A DNA stretch of 9,494 nt from Planctomycetota bacterium (lineage in GTDB: Bacteria; Planctomycetota; UBA8108; UBA1146), in contig NZJA01000138.1 in the NCBI GenBank assembly GCA_002691835.1, positions 1 to 9,494 on the forward strand. The letters run 5' to 3'. Numbering within the stretch: the first letter of the stretch is position 1; the number at the start of each line of letters is the position of its first letter. The notes below the pieces were generated by a model, which saw only the letters and a program-made list of their open reading frames with translations, was not told the DNA's origin and made no database searches. The translations under genes and the position numbers were made by a program. Positions 1-7,339 of the stretch are shown piece by piece.

Positions 1-968
1 CCGGGTTGAATCTTTTTCGGTGGAGTAAGGTATCTCACTCCAGTATTTGGCTGACTTTCATCGAAGAGAAATGATTCCCGGCGATCGATGAAAAACTTCA
101 CTTGATCCAGCGGAATGGCGAAATTGAGCCCTTCCGACTGAAGAATCTTCATGTTGGTCACCCCGACCACTTCACCGGCCTCGTTAAAGAGGGCCCCTCC
201 GGAGTTTCCGGGATTAATCGGCGTCGTCGTCTGAATGTAGCACTGCCCCGCGAATGAACGGTAGGGATCAGAAACAATGCCCTCACTCACCGTACGCTCA
301 AACCCGCGGGGAGTTCCGACCGCGAAGACTTTCTGACTGCGTTGAAGAGCATCGGAAGAAGCCATTTTTACGGCTCTCAGGGGATATTGATCCGCATTCG
401 GAATCCGCAAGAGGGCCAGATCCAGAAATGGATTCAGTGCGACGATTTCGACATCCTCAATCTGCTCCTTGCGGGCTCCTCCGTCTGCATCATCGAGGTA
501 GATGGTCAGTTGAATGTCTCTTTGTCCCTCAACGACATGAACGTTGGTAATCACCAATCCATCTTCATTGATAATGAATCCGCTTCCGAGTCCTCCACCA
601 GCGAGAACCCGGACGACGCTTCCACGAGCCAAATTTTCGGCTTCCTCCAGCGGAAGGGGCTGTCCCTTGCCGAGGCGGTAAACTCGATCGGATTCGATCA
701 CCTCTTCGATCATCTCGCCATTGCGAACAACCCTTCGGGATTGAATCGAGTTGTTGGGCAAGGCGACGATCGTCGGCCCGACATCGACAAAGACTTCTCG
801 CTCAGTTTCTTTGACGATGACGCCCTTCACGCTGGCTCCACCGATCAGGTCGATCACGACCTGATCTGCGGCGCTCCTTGCCGTTCCCTGGGCTTCGACC
901 AAATTATTTGGAAGGCTCAGAAATAGCGAAAATCCCAACAGCAAGCTCAGGCAGTATCTATGCGACAA
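1..968 (-). CDS. Secreted HtrA/trypsin-like serine protease with extra N-terminal domain (3' end cut by window edge)
   Basis: An open frame of 322 residues runs off the left edge. I chose a TTG start at 968: a GGTGAGG ribosome-binding site (974-980) lies 5 nt upstream and the product begins with a typical signal peptide (residues 1 to about 26, hydrophobic core CLSLLLGFSLFLSL, cleavage near VEA-QG). Residues about 35-98 form a small separate region (VIDLIGGASVKGVIVKE, ending VALPNNSI). The trypsin-like domain starts near residue 112. All three catalytic residues are visible: His144 in ITNVHVVEG, Asp183 in NPFLDLALLRI and Ser256 in NPGNSGGAL. This is the S1C (DegP/HtrA) pattern, so an exported protease that degrades or senses damaged proteins is likely. 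A PDZ domain, usual in DegP, would have to lie beyond the window, so whether this is a true DegP or a PDZ-less trypsin-like peptidase is open. It is transcribed divergently from the FG-GAP gene. Confidence 0.9.
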   Translation of the reverse strand, partial: MSHRYCLSLLLGFSLFLSLPNNLVEAQGTARSAADQVVIDLIGGASVKGVIVKETEREVFVDVGPTIVALPNNSIQSRRVVRNGEMIEEVIESDRVYRLGKGQPLPLEEAENLARGSVVRVLAGGGLGSGFIINEDGLVITNVHVVEGQRDIQLTIYLDDADGGARKEQIEDVEIVALNPFLDLALLRIPNADQYPLRAVKMASSDALQRSQKVFAVGTPRGFERTVSEGIVSDPYRSFAGQCYIQTTTPINPGNSGGALFNEAGEVVGVTNMKILQSEGLNFAIPLDQVKFFIDRRESFLFDESQPNTGVRYLTPPKKIQP

Positions 969-1266
969 AACAACCTCACCTTTCCCGAATCACGACAGCC
1001 AACCCCACGCTTTTTAACCCGGGCGTTCGCAAAGTTCACGAAAACGAATCGTCACAGGGGAGATTCGAAAAATCGCCAATGAACAATGGGGCCGGAATGA
1101 GAAGACAGATTCCATCTGGCTTCCTACCTTGCGGAGACATTGATCCGCTCTCAAAATCGGGGATCTTGAGTTGCGAAACGATCGTCATTTTGAATCCTGA
1201 GATGGCCTTCTGCAAGGTCAATGTCAAAGACAGACGGGGCTTCCCGATAGAAATACAGGAGAATCC
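969..1266. other. Divergent intergenic region, no convincing gene
   Basis: These 298 bases separate the protease (minus) from the FG-GAP gene (plus) and must hold both promoters. I could not pick a convincing -35/-10 pair on either strand. The only structure I noticed is an inverted repeat, CGAATC (1045-1050) and GATTCG (1062-1067), flanked on both sides by short A runs. Short open frames cross the region but run into neighbouring genes and show no recognisable domain. Confidence 0.5.
1257..1261 (+). promoter_or_regulatory. Ribosome-binding site of the FG-GAP gene
   Basis: AGGAG lies 5 nt before the ATG at 1267. It fixes that start, which also gives the complete signal peptide. Confidence 0.75.
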
Positions 1267-3570
1267 ATGCCATTTCCCAATCGACTGCACGGTCTCTTTT
1301 CAACAAGTCTGGCCACAATCCTTCTGATGACCGTACTAAGTTGGATTCCAACTTCGACAATCATCTCCGGTCAAGATTCCGGGCTCGACAGAAAAGCGGA
1401 TTTCGGCTTCTCCGGAATGGACGTTTTCCGCCTCGGTGCTGCAGGAGGCCCTTGGCATGCCTCCGATCTCGATAACGACGGAGATCTCGATCTCACTATC
1501 TGGATCGATGACCGCGGAGAACTGGTCCACTTTCTGAGAGATCCAGAAAGTGAAGGATTTGTTCACATGGAAGCCGGGAACACACTCGTGGATCCTGCAG
1601 GCTGGCGCAGAATGGAAACCAGTGTCGGAGCCTCCGTCGAAGCACTGACCAGTCTCGACCTGAACGCAGATGGTTGGTCAGAGCTGATCATTTCCTGCCC
1701 CAGTGCGGATCGCCTTGAAATCTTCTGGGGCAATGAGAGTGAAGAATTGCGATTCCGGCGCTCGGACCGCATCCGCATGGAAGATCTCGCCCGTGGCGCA
1801 TACACCCTCGCAGCAGAACAAATTTCAAGCTCTGATGAGGTCCCCGTCCGTCTTCGGGTACTGACCGGGCAAGGAATCAGAACCTTGCAGTGGAAACCTC
1901 AATCCACCACTCTCATCGACAACACCCTGATCCAGGGATCTGCCGGGGGAGCGCGCTTTTTGGCCCCCACCGACGTGGATGGAGATCGGGCACGAGATCT
2001 TGTCACCATCAGCACCTCCACCGCCGACCGCCCCTATCCAGTCCGATTGCGGCTGCAGTCTCCGGGAAGTCCCGGTGAATGGTCTCCAGAGCAGCTCCTT
2101 AAAGTGGAGAGCGGACGCTACCTCGGACACTCCCATACCGACGGCCAACCGACTTTCTTCTTCGGAGAGAGAGATCGTCCAGTCCTCACGGGATATCAGG
2201 TCGTGCCTTCCTCAGGGCCACAAGACTCATTGGGAGTCAGAGTTCTTCCTCTCTCTGCAGACGGACTGGGCAAAAGTCGCATGGCCCAGGGTGATCTTGA
2301 CGGAGACGGTGACCTCGATGTCGTCGTTCTCAATACTCGAGAATCTCGACTAATCCCCATCTTTAACGAATCCGGCAAACTGTTCCCGGGAGCACCTTCC
2401 CCGACTCTGCAAAAACCGGAAGACCTCTTCATTTCCGGTTCCAAGGTATACGTCTTTAGCAAAACCGAAGGCGGCCTCGGAGTCAGTGAATTGGAAGATC
2501 GGGGATTCTCATTTCCTGTGATTCAAAAAATGACTCGGGATCTGGATTCTTTGGTGGCGATCGGCGGATTGGCAGCGAATGAAGAACTGCTTTCGTTGCA
2601 CAAAGTTTCCAGAGGAAATTATGAACTGGTTCTTGGAGAACAGGGGTTCCCGCTCGGCAATATGAATCGCGAGCCTTCAACAGTGCGGATCTTCCCGGGG
2701 AAATCGAACACTTCGCTGGTCGTTGTCGAGATTCCATTTGGAGCTCCCAGACTCTTCTCGCTCTCAAAAAACACCGACGTGGTCGATGGCGAAAGCTCCT
2801 CTTGGGAACTAACGGAGATTGAATCCCCTGCGACGATCGAAGCCGGCGGAAAAATCACCAGCCTCGCTCCCGGAAAAATCCTCGTGACCCAGAAAAACCG
2901 GGGGCGCCTCGTCGAACTGGATGGAACGAGTGCCCGTGTTTTGCGTCAACTCGACGTCCCGGGGACCGGTGCAGAAATTGTGGAGGCCGCCGCCCTTCAG
3001 TTCGGTTCCGATTCCACCGCTGATAGGACCAGTATCGCATTGATCGATCAGGGCTCAGGAATGATTCACCTTGCGAACGAATCTGAGATCCTCTCTTCCC
3101 AAGAAGGTCCTTTCAAAAAGGTCCTTCAGGCTGAAAGCCTGGATCTCGGGAACGGAAACACTGAGTTACTCCTGCTCAACGATCGAGCTCTGATGGTGGT
3201 CGGCCGAACAGAAGGGTCTCTCGAAATGCTCGAGACTTTTACCCGGAGGGCTCGCCATGAAAACTCTCGAATCACAGGGATGGCGACCGGCGATCTGAAT
3301 GGTGACGGCCGGCTCGATCTGGCGGCTATCGACGGTGCCCGCGGTGAGTTAGAGATTCTTGCAGGAACTCCCAAAGGATTCGAACCGGCCCTTGGCTTTC
3401 CAGTCTTCGAGAAGAAAACCTTCTCAGGAGGGGGCCGCGGAGTTGAACCCAGAGCCATCCTCGTGAGGGACTTCAATGGTGACGGGCTCGATGACGTCAT
3501 CTTGCTGATTCATGATCGCTGGATCATGTACCCTCAACAAAACCTGGAGACTGCAGGGGATTCTCGCTGA
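1267..3570 (+). CDS. Secreted FG-GAP/VCBS repeat protein
   Basis: A protein of 767 residues with an N-terminal signal peptide (about 1-35, hydrophobic stretch LATILLMTVLSWI), so it is exported. Six calcium-loop motifs of the FG-GAP/VCBS type are visible: DLDNDGDLDL (67-76), DLNADGWSEL (131-140), DVDGDRARDL (236-245), DLDGDGDLDV (343-352), DLNGDGRLDL (676-685) and DFNGDGLDDV (735-744). In known families such loops sit in the blades of integrin-like beta-propellers and bind calcium. The middle part (about 353-670) lacks clear loops but keeps the same beta-rich texture, so it may hold degenerate blades. No catalytic motif, membrane anchor or sorting signal is visible, and the C-terminus ends shortly after the last loop. 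Its stop codon overlaps the dihydroorotase start (TGATG), so the two are almost certainly translated from one mRNA. The partner or ligand cannot be read from the sequence. Confidence 0.9.
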   Translation: MPFPNRLHGLFSTSLATILLMTVLSWIPTSTIISGQDSGLDRKADFGFSGMDVFRLGAAGGPWHASDLDNDGDLDLTIWIDDRGELVHFLRDPESEGFVHMEAGNTLVDPAGWRRMETSVGASVEALTSLDLNADGWSELIISCPSADRLEIFWGNESEELRFRRSDRIRMEDLARGAYTLAAEQISSSDEVPVRLRVLTGQGIRTLQWKPQSTTLIDNTLIQGSAGGARFLAPTDVDGDRARDLVTISTSTADRPYPVRLRLQSPGSPGEWSPEQLLKVESGRYLGHSHTDGQPTFFFGERDRPVLTGYQVVPSSGPQDSLGVRVLPLSADGLGKSRMAQGDLDGDGDLDVVVLNTRESRLIPIFNESGKLFPGAPSPTLQKPEDLFISGSKVYVFSKTEGGLGVSELEDRGFSFPVIQKMTRDLDSLVAIGGLAANEELLSLHKVSRGNYELVLGEQGFPLGNMNREPSTVRIFPGKSNTSLVVVEIPFGAPRLFSLSKNTDVVDGESSSWELTEIESPATIEAGGKITSLAPGKILVTQKNRGRLVELDGTSARVLRQLDVPGTGAEIVEAAALQFGSDSTADRTSIALIDQGSGMIHLANESEILSSQEGPFKKVLQAESLDLGNGNTELLLLNDRALMVVGRTEGSLEMLETFTRRARHENSRITGMATGDLNGDGRLDLAAIDGARGELEILAGTPKGFEPALGFPVFEKKTFSGGGRGVEPRAILVRDFNGDGLDDVILLIHDRWIMYPQQNLETAGDSR

Positions 3571-4841
3571 TGGAAAACACCCGAAACTCATGGCTACTGG
3601 AAGGCGACCTTCTGGAGACGGGCGGAATCACCCGGGAAAGACTGCGAATCTGCACCACTTCAGGTTTGATACTTGAACGAGGTGATCTGGCCGGAGATCC
3701 CGATGTGATCTGGCCCGAGGGAATCCTCGTGTGCCCAGGTTTCATCGATATTCACGTCCACTGCAGAGACGATCCGAGTGGCCAGCACCGATACAAGGAA
3801 GATTTCCTCTCATCCAGTCAGGCTGCGATCCAGGGCGGAGTGGTGCTTTTGGGCGATATGCCCAACAACCCCATCCCCCCGAGCAATCAGCAGGACTACC
3901 AGAGAAAACGGGATCTTGCTGATGAAACCGCCCTCGTCGATGTCGTGATCCATGGTCTCGTGACACCCGAAGGCGACTGCTTCTCATCAGAGATTCCATG
4001 GAAGTGCTACTTTGGCCCCAGCGTCGGTGAAATTGATTCCTGGGGCGACAAGGGGGTCACCGCGGTCCTTGAAAACTACCGGGGCCAACGAGTCACCTTC
4101 CATGCGGAAGATCCGCCGATGCTGATTGCCGCGCAGAATGCTGACACCCATGAGAAACGTCGCCCCCCCGAGGCGGAAGTCGCCGCGATCCAGACGATTC
4201 TCAAGGTCTGCCGCGAGCTCGAGATCACTGCTCACATCGCCCACCTCTCCACTGCCGAGGGATTGCGACAAATTGAACAAGCCCGATCCGAGGGTCAGGT
4301 CGTGACCACGGAAGTCACCCCCCATCACCTTGCCTTTGATATGGAGAACCGCCACGAGTGGCAGTGCGGTGAGTGGCTCCAGATGAATCCCCCCCTGCGG
4401 ACACCCCACGATCGTGAAGTCCTCAAGGAAGCACTCCTGAATGGCAGCATCGAGGTGCTCGCCACGGACCATGCGCCTCACACCGTGGACGAAAATCAAC
4501 AGGGAATTTCCGGTGTACCTCAACTCGACACATTCGGAGCCTACGTCTGCCAACTGGCCAGCGAAGGCTTCCCGTGGGAAGTCTTGGTCGACCGTGTCTC
4601 CACGCGTCCGGCAGAACTGTTCGATCCCTTCACACGTGGAACTCTGGGTCAACTGGCACCGGGCGCCGTGGCTTCACTGACGATCGTCGACCCTCAGCAG
4701 ACATGGCACATCGAAAGATCCGCCGTCCGCAGTCGTGCCGGCTGGTCTCCCTTTGAAGGACACCCCTTTCCGGGCACCATCGTTGAAACAGTGGTCCGTG
4801 GACAAAGGCTCGATCCCTCTTCTTCTGCGAGAAGGATTTGA
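3570..4841 (+). CDS. pyrC: Dihydroorotase (CAD-like / class I amidohydrolase)
   Basis: A cytoplasmic metal-dependent amidohydrolase of 423 residues, expected to interconvert N-carbamoyl-aspartate and dihydroorotate in pyrimidine synthesis. Visible motifs: PGFIDIHVHCRDD with metal ligands His62 and His64 and substrate-binding Arg66; MPNN (97-100) matching the family's MPNT; Lys145 in WKCYFGPS, which aligns with the carboxylated bridging lysine of the CAD-type enzymes; His178 in FHAED; His222/His225 in AHIAHLST; and the signature ATDHAPHT with catalytic Asp300. Length fits the family. The loop after the first histidines, CRDDPSGQHRYKEDF, departs from the usual LREPG, so an allied amidohydrolase (hydantoinase or allantoinase type) is the main alternative, but the DHAPH and MPN motifs favour dihydroorotase. 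The start overlaps the FG-GAP stop; AGGGGA (3555-3560) is a plausible ribosome-binding site 9 nt upstream. No other pyrimidine gene is in the window. Confidence 0.88.
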   Translation: MENTRNSWLLEGDLLETGGITRERLRICTTSGLILERGDLAGDPDVIWPEGILVCPGFIDIHVHCRDDPSGQHRYKEDFLSSSQAAIQGGVVLLGDMPNNPIPPSNQQDYQRKRDLADETALVDVVIHGLVTPEGDCFSSEIPWKCYFGPSVGEIDSWGDKGVTAVLENYRGQRVTFHAEDPPMLIAAQNADTHEKRRPPEAEVAAIQTILKVCRELEITAHIAHLSTAEGLRQIEQARSEGQVVTTEVTPHHLAFDMENRHEWQCGEWLQMNPPLRTPHDREVLKEALLNGSIEVLATDHAPHTVDENQQGISGVPQLDTFGAYVCQLASEGFPWEVLVDRVSTRPAELFDPFTRGTLGQLAPGAVASLTIVDPQQTWHIERSAVRSRAGWSPFEGHPFPGTIVETVVRGQRLDPSSSARRI

Positions 4842-4873
4842 TTCGACGACAGCTGCCCAGCTTTATGAATCGA

Positions 4874-4912
4874 TGCAGTTAATAAATCACTGCAGTTAAA
4901 AAATCACTGCAG
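4874..4912. repeat. 17-bp tandem repeat, 2.3 copies
   Basis: TGCAGTTAATAAATCAC (4874-4890) is followed directly by TGCAGTTAAAAAATCAC (4891-4907), differing at one base, and then by the first five bases TGCAG. The array lies in the short convergent gap between the dihydroorotase gene and the terminator. Confidence 0.85.
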
Positions 4913-4918
4913 ATCGAC

Positions 4919-4958
4919 AAAAAAAATGGGCGAGGCCAAAGTTGGCCTCGCCCATTTT
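4919..4958. terminator. Bidirectional intrinsic terminator
   Basis: A perfect 15-bp inverted repeat: left arm 4923-4937 (core ATGGGCGAGGCC), loop AAAGTT 4938-4943, right arm 4944-4958 ending in TTTT. Eight A's (4919-4926) on the other side become an eight-U tract on the minus strand. It therefore serves the plus-strand FG-GAP/pyrC transcript and, 26 bases past the stop at 4985, the minus-strand propeller gene. The longer U tract suggests it works better for the minus strand. Confidence 0.9.
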
Positions 4959-4984
4959 CAATTGCTGTCTAACCGTGAATCACC

Positions 4985-7099
4985 TTAGGGGCAAGGTGAG
5001 TAACTGCCGCAATCGAGACCATCCGCAGTCGGATCCGGACCGCAAATCTCACCTGGAGCTGGCAATGACGCAGAACCGAAGAGATACGTCAGAAGCGAAA
5101 CGCCATCCGAAATATCCAGAGAACCGTCGTCGTTGGTATCTGTCGCATCGAGACAAGAAGGCTCAGCTTCATTGTTGAACAAGAAGCCAAGAACCCGAAC
5201 GGCATCCGCAACGTTGACGGCTCCGTCTTCATTCGGGTCACCCCGCTTAAAGTTGGCGGACTCACAGCTGTCGGGAATTCCATTGCCATTGGCATCTGGT
5301 TCAGATCCACCTGCAATGTCACAGCTGTCAGGGATTCCGTTGCTGTTGCAATCAGCAACCGTTCCGGCATCCACTTGACAGTCATCAATGGAACCGTTGC
5401 CATCACAGTCATCCGCAATCCCCAGGTCGATTTCACAGCTATCGAGGAGGGTGTTGCTATTGCAGTCCTCTTCAGTACCGTTCAGAACCTCACAGGAATC
5501 GGGAATGTTATCGAAGTCGCAGTCGACGAGTGTTCCAGCATTGATGTCGCAGACGTCATGAATCCCATTGTCGTTACAGTCGAGAGTATCTAGCTGGCAG
5601 GAATCAGGAATCCCGTCAGAATCACAATCCGATGCTCCTGCTGCAATATCACAACTGTCTTCAATCCCGTTGGTGTTGCAGTCATTCACAGGTGTTTGAC
5701 AGGAATCAGGAATCGAATCTTCATTGCAGTCCACCTCGGCACCGGAGGCAATATCGCAGGCGTCCGGCTCACCGTTGTTGTTGCAATCGGCGGTGTTACC
5801 GATGGCACACTCGCAGGAATCGACAATGAAGTTGCCATTGGCATCCAGGGAATCGATGTTGGCAGGAACGATCTTGAAGATCTCACCGCCGTTCCAGTCA
5901 CAGATGTAAATTTCACCGTAGGCGTCTTCGCCAAATCCGGTCACACCCGCAATCGACTGGGATCCGGGAGGATCCAGCTCGGACGTCCTGTTGGTGAAGC
6001 CTGTCACCGCTGAACCATTCCACTCAAAGGACCAGATCGTGCTTGAGCACCAATCCGAGTAAAAGTAGATCCCGTGCATGTCAGGCATGGCACAACCACG
6101 ATAGACATTTCCACCGGTGATCGAACAGCCGGAACCATGGGAGTAAACCTGTACAGGATCAGTCAACGCTGCAGAGTTACACGCACAACCAGAAAGTCCG
6201 GTGCAGCTGTTCCCCTCCATACAACGCCAACCATAGTTCTCTCCCCCTAAGGAAGTCGACGGCTGGATGCTGATTTCTTCCCAGTTGAACTGGCCGACGT
6301 CAGCGATGTACATATCACCGTTGTCACGGTCGAATGAAAAGCGCCATGGGTTACGAAGACCCGTCGCCCAGATCTCATCCAGAGGAGCTCCGGGGCCAAC
6401 AAAGGGATTGTCGGGTGGAATGGCATAGGGGCTGCCCCCATCCACATCGATCCTCAACATTTTCCCCAGGAAAGTGTTGTTATTCTGACTGTTTCCTTGA
6501 GGGTCATTCGCCGATCCCCCATCACCGAGACCAATGTAGAGGTAGCCGTCATTTGGTCCAAACTCGAGCATGCCGCCATTGTGATTGGAAAAGGGCTGAT
6601 TCTGGGTAAACAAAATCTGGTCTGGGCTACCGTTGGCAACGTCTGGGTTTCCAGCAGAAACCGAGAACCTCGCCACCACGGTGTCGGAACTGTTGTTCGT
6701 GTAGTAGAGGTAAAAGAAACCGTTATTGAGGTAATCGGGATGGAAGGCCATCCCCAGAAGACCTCTTTCGTCAGCTCCAGAAGTTCCCCCGCCGACGATG
6801 GAGTTAATGTTCAAAAACGGTGTGGTCAGCAGATTTCCACTGGTCATGTCATAGATGCGAATAATTCCAGCCTGCTGAACAATGAACAGACGCTCAAAAT
6901 CGCCAGCCGGCGCAGTGACCAAGACAGGTCGCGAAACTCCGCTGGCAATTCTGCGAGTCGTCAAAGGAGTGGACCCAGACTCAGCAAATCCCGGTGAGGG
7001 AGTCACCATGAGGAACAGCAACAAAATGCACCAGATTCGAACCAATAATAATGAGGTGTCTTTTACAGACCTCTGTACTGAGCAACCTTGGGGGTTCAT
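4985..7099 (-). CDS. Secreted PQQ-sugar-dehydrogenase-like beta-propeller with TSP3-like Ca repeats and dockerin-like C-terminus
   Basis: A protein of 704 residues from the ATG at 7099, chosen because GGAAG lies 4 nt upstream; an in-frame TTG at 7114 would add five residues but has no ribosome-binding site. Signal peptide: about 1-40 (core CILLLFLMV, cleavage after GFA). Residues about 50-411 match the soluble glucose/sorbosone dehydrogenase (GSDH) propeller: ERGLLGMAFHPDY, SNHNGGMLEFGPNDG (His173, the likely catalytic base), YLYIGLGDGG, LRNPWRFSFD (Arg249-Asn250) and ENYGW. In that family PQQ and calcium bind here and sugars or aldehydes are oxidised; the substrate cannot be told. Residues 416-612 are eleven Asp/Asn/Cys repeats. 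Residues 617-680 hold two dockerin-type calcium loops, DPNEDGAVNVAD and DTNDDGSLDISD, followed by a Cys-containing tail. The architecture suggests an extracellular or surface-held enzyme. Many members of this superfamily (HHIP-like) have no proven enzyme activity, so the reaction is inferred. Confidence 0.9.
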   Translation of the reverse strand: MNPQGCSVQRSVKDTSLLLVRIWCILLLFLMVTPSPGFAESGSTPLTTRRIASGVSRPVLVTAPAGDFERLFIVQQAGIIRIYDMTSGNLLTTPFLNINSIVGGGTSGADERGLLGMAFHPDYLNNGFFYLYYTNNSSDTVVARFSVSAGNPDVANGSPDQILFTQNQPFSNHNGGMLEFGPNDGYLYIGLGDGGSANDPQGNSQNNNTFLGKMLRIDVDGGSPYAIPPDNPFVGPGAPLDEIWATGLRNPWRFSFDRDNGDMYIADVGQFNWEEISIQPSTSLGGENYGWRCMEGNSCTGLSGCACNSAALTDPVQVYSHGSGCSITGGNVYRGCAMPDMHGIYFYSDWCSSTIWSFEWNGSAVTGFTNRTSELDPPGSQSIAGVTGFGEDAYGEIYICDWNGGEIFKIVPANIDSLDANGNFIVDSCECAIGNTADCNNNGEPDACDIASGAEVDCNEDSIPDSCQTPVNDCNTNGIEDSCDIAAGASDCDSDGIPDSCQLDTLDCNDNGIHDVCDINAGTLVDCDFDNIPDSCEVLNGTEEDCNSNTLLDSCEIDLGIADDCDGNGSIDDCQVDAGTVADCNSNGIPDSCDIAGGSEPDANGNGIPDSCESANFKRGDPNEDGAVNVADAVRVLGFLFNNEAEPSCLDATDTNDDGSLDISDGVSLLTYLFGSASLPAPGEICGPDPTADGLDCGSYSPCP
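5060..5251 (-). other. Dockerin-like domain (two Ca loops)
   Basis: The C-terminal region of the propeller protein begins FKRGDPNEDGAVNVADAV and has a second loop DTNDDGSLDISDGV, each followed by a hydrophobic helix (RVLGFLF, SLLTYLF). This is the duplicated F-hand layout of type I dockerins, which in cellulosomes bind cohesins. In Planctomycetota such tails are common on exported proteins and their partner is generally not known. Confidence 0.8.
5264..5854 (-). repeat. Coding repeats: eleven TSP3-like Ca-binding units
   Basis: Within the propeller gene, eleven units of the pattern D-C-N-x-N-G-I-P-D-S-C follow one another, mostly every 19 residues (three are shorter, 16-18). Examples are DCNNNGEPDACD, DCDSDGIPDSCQ and DCNSNGIPDSCD. 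The first and last units have DANGN in place of DCN. The DNA is a degenerate repeat of about 57 bp. Acidic loops like these bind calcium in thrombospondin type 3 repeats, and the regular cysteine pairs suggest disulfides in a rigid stalk. Confidence 0.9.
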
Positions 7100-7145
7100 C
7101 AATCTTCCATTCAACTAGAGGTTTCTCATAGTGAGAGATCCTCCT
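7100..7145 (-). promoter_or_regulatory. Leader of the propeller gene with a blocked upstream start
   Basis: On the minus strand the best ribosome-binding site, AGGAGG (7140-7145), is 10 nt before an ATG (7127-7129). That ATG is in frame with the propeller protein, but the reading is ATG AGA AAC CTC TAG, so a TAG (7115-7117) ends it after four codons. The next in-frame codon is TTG (7114), then ATG at 7099 with its own GGAAG site. This may be a tiny leader peptide or an interrupted true start. Confidence 0.5.
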
Positions 7146-7151
7146 GGGGTG

Positions 7152-7171
7152 AGTTCTGAAATTCCAGAACT
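7152..7171. promoter_or_regulatory. Near-perfect 20-bp palindrome, possible operator or leader hairpin
   Basis: AGTTCTGAAATTCCAGAACT is symmetric around AATT except for one mismatched pair. It lies 53 bases before the propeller ATG. A possible -10 box on the minus strand, GATAAT (7192-7197), is just upstream, without a good -35. If that promoter is real, the palindrome would sit just after the transcription start, where a repressor site or an mRNA hairpin would act. The regulator is unknown. Confidence 0.45.
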
Positions 7172-7260
7172 GGGTAATACCTGTTCTCTATATTATCAAA
7201 CGCGGCCCGACTTCTCGACATTCTGCAAAGATTTGAGGATGCCACAGGAAACAAACCCCA

Positions 7261-7302
7261 ACAAAATAAGTCAGTTCCGGCATTTATGACCTGGCACCGA
7301 CT
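7261..7302 (-). terminator. Weak candidate terminator of ispH
   Basis: On the minus strand, AGTCGGTGCC (7293-7302) can pair with GGAACTGACT (7269-7278) with one G-A mismatch and one G-T pair, around a 14-nt loop, and is followed by TATTTTGT. It lies about 40 bases past the ispH stop. The stem is imperfect and the T tract interrupted, so this is tentative. Confidence 0.35.
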
Positions 7303-7339
7303 TTCTGGACGCATAGGACAAGAACCCTCGAAAGTCGAT

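Noticed and set aside
254..926. Plus-strand open frames of 98 and 194 residues (254-550, 342-926)
   Set aside because: They lie antisense to the protease, whose catalytic triad and signal peptide are clear; the plus-strand products show no recognisable domain.
1045..1067. Inverted repeat CGAATC/GATTCG as a terminator
   Set aside because: Only 6 bp with an 11-nt loop and short A/T runs, and it lies in a divergent gap where no transcript is expected to end.
878..1360. Short open frames in the divergent gap (878-1327 plus; 1036-1290 and 1151-1360 minus)
   Set aside because: Each runs into a neighbouring real gene, none has a clear ribosome-binding site that I could see, and none resembles a known family.
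3987..4652. Minus-strand open frame of 221 residues
   Set aside because: Entirely antisense to the dihydroorotase, whose motifs are continuous across it; no domain seen.
5264..5854. CRISPR-like periodic repeats
   Set aside because: The period of about 57 bp is three times 19 codons, repeats are degenerate at third positions and translate into Ca-binding units; there are no unique spacers.
6497..6997. Plus-strand open frame of 166 residues
   Set aside because: Antisense to the GSDH propeller; its composition (valine/arginine rich) is what the opposite strand of that gene would give.
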